This document shows, piece by piece, positions 22,869 through 30,000 of a stretch of 30,000 nt of DNA; position 1 is the first letter of the stretch, and every line of letters starts with the position of its first letter. Under the pieces are notes generated by a model. That model had not been told where the DNA came from. It made no database searches and saw nothing but the letters and a program-made list of their open reading frames with translations. The stretch spans positions 9,815,038-9,845,037 of the forward strand of contig CM022667.1 of NCBI GenBank assembly GCA_012295275.1. Direction: 5' to 3'. This stretch comes from Chrysomallon squamiferum. Taxonomy: Eukaryota > Mollusca > Gastropoda > Neomphalida > Peltospiridae. Position numbers and translations under genes: made by a program.

Positions 22869-23561
22869 CTGAACAGGTGTTAAGGAAATAGTAAGTAATC
22901 AAAAAAAAAAAATAATAAAAAAATATTTAAGAAAAAAATAATAATAATAAAAAATAAAAAATAAAAATAAAAGAAAAAAATAAAAAAAAAAAAAATAAAA
23001 AAAAAATAAAATAAAAATAAAAATAAAATAAAATAATAATAATAAAATAGTATTTCATAAAAATTAACAAAAATTAATTAATAATGATTAATTAAATGAA
23101 TAGCAATTGAAGTAAAACAATGAGTAAAACAGTTACTTTTCAAGTAGGTGAAAAATATTTAGTAAATAGTGATTATAAAATTAATAAAAATTGTCAAACA
23201 GTGATTATCAAAATAATAAAAAAGTGTCAAATAGTGATTATTAAATTAGCGAAAAGTATCAAACAGTGTTTATCAAATTAGTAAAGATTTCAATAAATAG
23301 TAATTATTAAATCAGTAAAAAATTTCAAACAAACAGTGACTATGGATATGAGCCCTTTGCTCTGAAACAATCACTGTAACAATTACTTGTAATTTTAAAG
23401 AAAAGAAACTTACACAAACCTTTTTTTCTCAGCTTATTACTGAACTTAAATTAAACTCACCTTTAAGATAATTAACTTAGTTTGCTAGGCAGGATTTGTT
23501 AGCCATCAACATCACTGGGTTCAAAATAATTTTCTTTTTAGTATTATCATATTCAAATATA

Positions 23562-23595
<34 letters not shown>

Positions 23596-23875
23596 ATTAT
23601 ATCTTATAACAAAAAAATAATTAATATTAAAAAGTAGACTGGAGTGTAAAGGATACAGGACAACTTGTTCTGGGTAACTGACTGTTGCAGAAATTACAAA
23701 TGGCTTCCCTGAACCTCGTCCACTAGTCCATATTTTGTACTGGTTAGCTATCTGAGTGGTTACTGTTTAATAATAATAATAATAACAATAACAACAGCAA
23801 CAACAACAACAACAATAACAATAATGATGATGTTTATGACTATGAAACATAAAACTCATAATAATAATAATGATG

Positions 23876-23929
<54 letters not shown>

Positions 23930-24384
23930 TTACTCAAAGTAGTAAAAATGTAGATATTAGTAGCAGTACTAATAAGATTAATAATATACAGTAATAATAT
24001 ATTTTTAATGATGGTCATATTAATAATATATTATAAAACAATAATAGTTATATTATTACTGATGATGACGATGATTAATGACAATATCTTATTAATATTA
24101 TTACCAACCAATTAAGTTGATGTAAATGTGCTCAGTAAGAATTTATTTTTCATTTCAAAAATTAGCTGACTGATTATTAATATGACTGATTATTAATATA
24201 CCATTTCTGTCATGATACTGCTGAAATATTGTTGACAAGTGGTACATTTGAGCAAACGAACTTGCTCCATCAATCAGCGAACTCTGAAATAAAAAAAACA
24301 CATATTTAATAATAATAATAATAATAATTATGTGGTGTAGAATTTTCTAGAACAAACATATTTCAGGCCAAAATAACAAACAAC

Positions 24385-24425
<41 letters not shown>

Positions 24426-24503
24426 CTATGAAACTTAACAAAATACTGAACAAATATTAATGTTTTCATTTATGTGTAGAATGGATTGAGTGTGTGTGTG
24501 TGC

Positions 24504-24534
<31 letters not shown>

Positions 24535-27500
24535 ATAGATAGATATTACTGACCAATAGCCATTATATAAATGAAAACATTTTTTACTCCTTTCTACAAG
24601 CAGAGAGCTGCCATGACAGATGTTTTAGTAGTAAAATAAAATTACAAACAAGACCTCATATTATTCAAAGAACTTTCAGCAGTAATATTAACAGATACTG
24701 AATAAATAATAATTTCAAATAAAATAAAATAAAAAGAACAGTTATGTCACAATCTGTAAATACACTTCATCCTTAGAAGAAAAAAATTCTAAAATTCTAT
24801 GAAGTATAAACATTTATCATTTGCCTGGTCTGTGAATTGTAAATATTTGAAAAATATATTAATAATTAAAACTGTTACAAAATAGATACAAATTTAAACA
24901 ATAAAAATAAAAAAAAAAAAACAAAATAAAAAAAAAATAAAGCCAAATAGTCAAATAAATAAATAAATAAATTATATATATTATTTTGTTTTCATTATTT
25001 TATTGAAAATATGTAGTATTTCATATTTATCAATACTGGATTTTTGTTATATTTTTCCTTAGAAAAATAAGTAATTTGAAAACAAAAATGTTAACAAAAA
25101 AACATTAATGTATAACCTAAAACTATGTACATAAAGAAATATCCAAGATAAAGGAATAATTGTAATGAAGCACCAAAATTAATTTACACCTTTTTTTTTC
25201 TGTATGGGGAGCTCAGATGCATGAAGAAATTAGCTTCATCATGAAATATGTTTTCAGTATTTAAACATATACTAAATTTCAGTTTAATTTCAGCTAAATC
25301 ATCCCTTAAATGAATTTAAACAAAACAACAACAACGCAAAATTATGTAGATAACAACTCTTAATAATTATTTTTTCCTTATTCAGTAAAATAAATAAAGT
25401 CTTGTTTAGTCTGGTAATCAAGCAACAATAATTTTCATTTGAATAAAATTATATTCAGTCAGTGATTCAGTTATTGAAAGTAACCTAGCAACATGCTGTT
25501 TCCATAGATACCAGACATGACAGTAGACAGTTACAGAGACACGAAAAACTGCCAAACTTTTATACTCATGAGACCAAACACTGAGCTAACAAAATTAGCT
25601 TTCTTGAGCAAAAGAAATCTTAAAAACAATTTAATAAAACAATCCACCAAAATCAGTGTCAGTCCTAAATTAATTTATTTTCAATTTTCTATTATTATTC
25701 TTTCTTTCTTTTTCATTTAATTATTATTTCCTGAAAAATGCCTATTTGCAAAGTGGCATAACAAATATATATATATATATAAAACCAACAATAATCTTCA
25801 TCACCTTGACTACAGACATTACAACCACTCATATGGGTCTGATATTTGTTACTGACGCATCAGTTATTAAAGTAATTTTATTGTTTCCATAGCGACAGTT
25901 GCAGTAACTGCCAGACTTTGACATTGACATGTCCGAACATTGAACTGACAAAGTTCAGTTTCTGGAAATCTTAAAAACAATTTAATGAGCTGATCTGCCA
26001 AAATCAGTGTAGTCATAAATTATTTTCATTTTCATTTTTTCAATTTTTTTTTTTTTTCATTTAATTATTATTTCAAGAAAAAAAAATTTCTTTGATTTGT
26101 GAAATGGCATGAAAAATAATTGACCTCAAAATCAAAGCATGCACTGTGCCGAAGTTTTAGGCAACAGTGACTGTCATAAAATTATCGTTTATGTTTATTT
26201 TATCATTTACACAAATCTTTAACCTCTTGATTTTCACCTCCTCTATAACCTGAAATAAAATAAGAAAATTTCTGATACAGTCCATCGTATCTTCATAAAT
26301 ATATTTTCATCCAGGATGGTATCAAGGGTTGAACTATCAATATTCAGATTTGTTTTACTATTTTATGACAGCATCGACTGTTTGTGTGAAATGTGTAGAA
26401 ATATCAAATGCTGAACATTTCCAGTGCTAACATCAAATGAATGAAAACTGAAAAGTATCAGAGAGTGATTATCAAAACTAAACAGTATCAAATAAATAGT
26501 GATTATTATATTTTCTGTTTTTCATGAGTTTAAGGAAATCGTAATCCAAAGTAAGTGTATAATTAATTATTTACTCATTCGGCTTGGTACAGGACTTGTA
26601 TGTTGAAGTTGAACAATGAAGTGTGTCCAAAGTTTAAAAAACAAAAATGTCTGCTACCTGTCATTACGTAGTAATTCTAACAAAATAGTTCTTCTTGATG
26701 GATTTAACCTAATCTGGATTTCCAGTAACTTTGCTTCTGATTGGAGGAAAGCTATTATTATTCCTCTTCAAAAAGCCTTGAAAGGTTCCAACAAATCCTT
26801 GTAGCTGTTGCTGTCTTGCACTTACTAACTGCACTTGTAAAATCATGGAAGGAATGATCAGTTGCAGACTTTGTTTGGTTTCTTGAATCTCACAAACTGC
26901 TTACTAAAGTGCAGTATGGCTTCAGATCCATAAGGGGTGTATGGTTTGTTTTGAAATGTTTGCCTGGGAGGCTTTCATCCTCAGTCAACACATGGTTTCT
27001 AGATTTTTCTGAGATGCAGAAAGCCTATGATACAGCATGGAAGTACAGGATTCTAGAGGACTTTCAGGGTTTTCGTCTTTGATTTTATTTCCCAATTTCT
27101 TAAGTGACAGATCCTTTAAAGTTTGGGTTGGGTCAACTCTTTATTTGTTGAAGGTTTCCAAATTTGCTACAGAAGACCCAGCATGAGTATAAGTGAACAT
27201 TAGTTACAGCTTTATCTGAATAAATTTCAGCAATGGGCAACTGAAAATGGTTTTAGTTTCTCTAAGACAAAAACTGTCTATGCATTTTTGCCAAGAAATG
27301 AAGTTACCATCCAGATCAACAATTGTTTTTGGATGAAAATCCAATTCTGGTTGTGGAAGAAACCAAATTTCTGGGCTTTATTTTTTGACAGAAAACTCTT
27401 CTTTATTCCTCTTTTAAAGCATGCTAAAAAGAAGGGATTAAAGCCTTGAATATTTTAAAAACTGTAGGATGTAATGAATGGGGAGCAGACCAAAAGGTTT

Positions 27501-29718
27501 TGTTTATACTGATCTCATGTGAGATGTAAATTAGATTATAGATGCATTGTGCATGGATCTGCATGCAAGTCCTACCGTCAGGTGTTCGATCCCATATATA
27601 ACTGGAAGTATGTGGTATTTGTTTTAGTTAGGATTTGTATTTAATGTTTTATTTGCAGATATTTGCTTTTTAGCAGGCTTTGTCATTAATGTAAGGTTTT
27701 ATTTACAGCTTGCCTCCTGTCAGCTCATTGTGTAACTAAAGTTTTATTTTATCCCTAGCCAGGTTATGCCAAACAATAGGCTGGTAACTTGTCATTGTGG
27801 TGATTGTTTCATTCAGCTTACACTGTACTAACACACGTTACTTGCCTTGCGTGTTAACTATTGTTCCCAAACTCCTCTCCCAAGCCCATCAGGGAATAAA
27901 CAACTTGGCTCAAGTGTTCAGGTTTATTTCTCCTGCTAAGATTATACTGTCAGGCCAGATTTCATTTTTAAAGGTGGAACTGAATTTATTATTTCAGTGT
28001 GCTGGAGAATCCAGTTTCTTACACCCAGGTGTCATCTACCTGGGTGTGAGTTTTTATGTATTATGTTTGTCAAATATTAGTTTGTCATGTATAACTGTGG
28101 TATATGACTAGTTGTATTTGTCATGTTAATCAAGTGTATTTATTACATGTATTTGCTTTATGTTATCAAATGCTTTTATAGTTTGGCATTAAAGACTCAG
28201 GATTTAAAGCAAGATAATTCAATTTACATTATTTTTATGATGAGATGAATAGTATTATAGATATACATTTGCTTAAATTGTGATATAAATGTTACATATA
28301 TACATAAATTATTCTATAACTTGATGCTATATGTACGCTATGATGTGATATTTATTGTTGTTTTATTGTTCTCGTAGGGTGTTTTTCCTTGTCTTCATTT
28401 TTTGTGTGACATCGAATAAATTGTCTGAACCCACCCGTAGCTGTTACGTTCTACTTCCTGTGTTCTGGAAAAAGTAAAAAATCTGCTACATAACCAGCAT
28501 CTTAGGCTCTGTCTTTTTGCTTTTAAAACACTGCCAGTTGACAGCTTGTGTGTCAGTGCACAGGAACCTAGTCTGGATGCTAGACACACTGAGTTATCTC
28601 TTCAGTATGCATGTGAAGCCAAATGCAATTCATACTTTTAGTCTTCACATCCAGCAACTTTTAGCTGCTTCCACCATCAACTTTGATACTATAATGTTGA
28701 CTCCTTCCTAATTTTTTCTTCCACTATAGAATGCTAAACCACCCAAAATTGTGATTGTATTAATGCTTCTGACGAAAGACTGTACAGGTGCATTGGTGTA
28801 TACAGACCCTTTCTTGGATCTATGAAGTAGACACGACATTTCATTCACATTAATGAGGAGGGGTCACAAGATGAGATTTGCCACAAGATAGGTTCTGCAT
28901 AAATGGCAAGAAAACTGAAACAATGTGGTAGCAAATAAGCTTCATTCTGTCAGTCCAGTTTGGGGAAACTGGCATTCCTTCTTTAGGTGATCAAAAGATG
29001 AAGTAGTAGTTGTCTTGTATCGCTCTTGTATTGGTCATATTATTTTATAAGAAATCTTAAAAGTATCTGTGATATTATTTTCCAATATATAGTTCTGGGG
29101 GTGTCGTTAAATAAACAAACAAACATTGTTAGCCACAAGACAAATATACTACACTGATATAGTTTCCCATAAATGCTCTGTGTGTGCATGTAGATATGGA
29201 TGCACAGAGAATTATTAATATTTTAATTTCCTATAACAGCTACGGCTATAATTATAATATTTGCTTTTTTATGTGTGTATGTATGTATGTATGTATGTAC
29301 GTACGTACGACGTACGTACGTATGTATATACTTATGAATGAACATTCCATTGACTTGAGAATTCTGACTGGACTCTGAAAACAGAACATTTTCAGCAATG
29401 GAAAAGGCGCAGGATGACCTAATCAGAGTCACACTTGTTCACAAGACACCTGTTGTTTTATTACCTCACAACAGTGGACAGACCCAGACTTGAATACCAA
29501 GACCACTTGCACAAAGCACAAACACACACACACACAAAAAAAAAAGGAAAACATGAACAAACAAACACACATACATTGTATCGTGTATCAATGCCCTTGT
29601 GACCAAGTGGTTCCTTCTGCTGCAGGAGAAGATCACCAAACAGTTCAAGTTTTGCCCCTGCCTGTGGAGAAAAGTGTTCAACATATCCTAGTGACTCCAT
29701 GAAGAATGATGAAAATTT
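22703..29718 (-). CDS. TMEM231: TMEM231 orthologue, last four coding exons (5' part outside window)
   Basis: Family knowledge: TMEM231 is a two-pass membrane protein of the MKS/B9 complex at the ciliary transition zone, where it helps gate membrane proteins. Seen: exons on the minus strand at 29575-29718, 24202-24283, 23657-23762 and 22703-22868 join in frame to 498 nt, encoding 165 residues plus stop. They align colinearly with the C-terminal half of human TMEM231 (about 316 residues in all): GDLLLQQKEPL against GDLRLQQKQPL, then IDGASSFA, PFVISATVSYP, and FIFQNQLV against FVFQNQVV. The second membrane helix and the stop are present. The N-terminal helix and first half of the luminal domain must lie beyond 30000. 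The gene converges on SACM1L. Confidence 0.95.
22893..23045. repeat. A-rich AAAT/AAAAAT tract
   Basis: About 150 bp almost free of G and C, with A-runs broken by single T. On the minus strand it is a long pyrimidine-rich tract ending about 25 bp upstream of the terminal TMEM231 exon. Confidence 0.9.
23148..23345. repeat. 33-bp minisatellite, TMEM231 last intron
   Basis: Six diverged units marked by AGTGATTAT at 23168, 23200, 23233, 23265, 23299 and 23335, spaced 32-36 bp. Each also has a TCAAAC/TCAAAT phrase. A related pair lies at 26449-26512. Confidence 0.85.
23657..23762 (-). CDS. TMEM231: TMEM231 penultimate exon
   Basis: The split valine, TT, then IWTSGRGSGKPFVISATVSY match NVTTVL and PIWLVGR..PFVINAIIRYP of human TMEM231. 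The acceptor is TTAAACAG and the donor GTATCC, which is weak at +4 to +6. Phase joins both neighbours. Confidence 0.93.
23769..23926. repeat. AAT/AAC/ATG triplet repeat
   Basis: Compound imperfect triplet array beginning about 7 bp after the penultimate exon boundary (intron side on the minus strand). Looser triplets continue to about 24080. Confidence 0.92.
24202..24283 (-). CDS. TMEM231: TMEM231 internal exon
   Basis: 27 codons plus one base. LIDGASSFAQMYHLSTIFQQ and then YHDRN align with [20 protein letters not shown] and then YQERN of human TMEM231. The acceptor is TTATTTCAG and the donor GTATAT. Confidence 0.93.
24390..24423. repeat. Poly(A) run
   Basis: About 34 uninterrupted A residues in the TMEM231 intron. 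Confidence 0.98.
24459..24581. repeat. Nested inverted repeat with TG/AC centre
   Basis: Outer arms AATGTTTTCATTTAT (24459-24473) and ATAAATGAAAACATT (24567-24581) are exact reverse complements. Inside, TGTG (24490-24503) faces ACAC (24507-24533) across a short loop. The DNA or RNA could fold into a stem about 120 nt long. Confidence 0.85.
25460..25765. repeat. Diverged direct repeat, copy 1
   Basis: Shares ordered phrases with 25853-26115: CAGTTATT, GTTTCCATAG, ACTGCCA, TTAAAAACAATTTAAT, CCAAAATCAGTGT and CATTTAATTATTATTTC. The offset falls from about 390 to 345 bp, so indels have accumulated. Confidence 0.8.
25853..26115. repeat. Diverged direct repeat, copy 2
   Basis: Second copy of the same unit, with the shared phrases in the same order and orientation. 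No coding capacity is seen in either copy. Confidence 0.8.
26449..26512. repeat. 33-bp minisatellite, second locus
   Basis: Two AGTGATTAT-bearing units 34 bp apart, with the same AAAAGTATCA phrase as the array at 23148-23345. Confidence 0.7.
26640..29130 (+). mobile_element. Decayed jockey-like non-LTR retrotransposon, 5'-truncated
   Basis: Fragments of a reverse transcriptase ORF can be followed through several frame changes: NFASDWRKAIIIPL, QKAYDTAWKYRIL, LNKFQQWATENGFSFSKTKT, then FLGFIF and ALNILKT, as in jockey-type elements. After an interruption it resumes with HNQHLRLCLFAFKTLPVDS, LSLQYA, ANKLHSV and DEVVVVLYRSCIGHI, the C-terminal part of such ORFs. It ends in GTTAAATAAAC and AAAC repeats. 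Stops and frameshifts are numerous and the segment that should carry VPQGS and the YxDD catalytic box is missing, so it is inactive. It lies antisense within the TMEM231 intron. Confidence 0.85.
27603..28486. mobile_element. Unclassified insertion inside the retrotransposon
   Basis: The reverse transcriptase reading breaks after codons D-P-I-Y-N at about 27602 and resumes with H-N-Q-H-L-R at 28489. The flanks are TATATAAC (27595-27602) and TACATAAC (28487-28494), a likely target-site duplication with one mismatch. The 884 bp between shows no clear terminal inverted repeat and no recognised protein; the open frame at 27797-28111 has no family match. Confidence 0.6.
29276..29330. repeat. TATG and TACG tetranucleotide repeat
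   Basis: TATG units change to TACG units (29297-29320) and back. The ACGT core is self-complementary and CpG-rich in an otherwise CpG-poor region. Confidence 0.9.
29575..29718 (-). CDS. TMEM231: TMEM231 exon, most 5' one in window
   Basis: Exactly 48 codons in phase 0. SFFMESLGYVEHFSP, then LELFGDLLLQQKEPL, then GIDTRYN match human TLVMQSMAFLQSSFP, LYVNGDLRLQQKQPL and GLDARYN. The acceptor is a T-run ending TTTCAG and the donor GTATGT. It is followed by a 5.3-kb intron. Confidence 0.95.
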
Positions 29719-30000
29719 CTGAAAAAAAAACAAAAAAAAACATTCGAAACATTAAACTGCGTTTTACAAATATTAATCATAAGAAAATTAAAGTGACAGT
29801 GATGATGATGTTGATAATAATGATGATGATGATGACTGATGATAATGACGACAATAATATTTAATATAACGATAACAATAGCAGTATAATAATTAAAGAA
29901 AAGGGTAATAATGATGATGTTAGTACACACCAACAAAGAACAACAAAAATATAATTGTAATAATAATAATAAAATAAAGACAAACAGAGAGAACAAATTA
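29719..30000 (-). other. TMEM231 intron, right edge
   Basis: A-run beside the exon acceptor, then imperfect GAT/AAT triplets. No further TMEM231 exon is recognised before the window ends. Confidence 0.7.

Noticed and set aside
27584-27594. GTTCGATCCC looks like a tRNA B-box.
   Set aside because: It falls in the reverse transcriptase reading (codons for F-D-P) and no A-box or tRNA fold surrounds it.

Overview
This is animal nuclear DNA, most likely from a mollusc or another lophotrochozoan. It is AT-rich and crowded with GA, GT, TATG, GATA and AAT microsatellites. It carries two split genes whose exons join with GT-AG introns, plus a decayed jockey-like retrotransposon ending in a GTTAAATAAAC(AAAC)n tail of a kind common in molluscs. 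The phylum call is inference; the gene calls rest on direct protein similarity. There is no bacterial-type gene organisation, CRISPR array or RNA gene that I can support.

Positions 1-4431 are non-coding flank or 5' transcribed sequence, with long purine-only GA arrays and two CpG-bearing islands. Positions 4432-18868 (+) hold a SACM1L orthologue, the integral-membrane ER/Golgi phosphoinositide phosphatase. I could join 18 coding exons; their lengths sum to 1794 nt, exactly 598 codons (597 residues plus stop; human SAC1 is 587). Exons 2-18 are secure. Exon 1 is a candidate picked by splice phase and a weak N-terminal match. The CX5RT catalytic loop, two C-terminal membrane segments and a terminal KxKxx signal are all present. 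A broken copy of the 5' part of exon 11 lies 126 bp upstream of the true exon.

Positions 18869-22702 separate the stop codons of two convergent genes and hold their 3' UTRs. Positions 22703-29718 (-) hold the last four coding exons (165 residues) of TMEM231, a ciliary transition-zone membrane protein; its 5' exons lie beyond the right edge. The 5.3-kb TMEM231 intron contains diverged repeats, a nested inverted repeat, and the retrotransposon relic (about 26640-29130), itself split by an unclassified insert of about 884 bp.

The two genes are not known to share a pathway: one controls PI4P turnover at ER/Golgi membranes, the other is in the MKS/B9 ciliary gate. I found no convincing undescribed system; the most notable points are the exon relic, the nested insertion and the small dispersed repeats.
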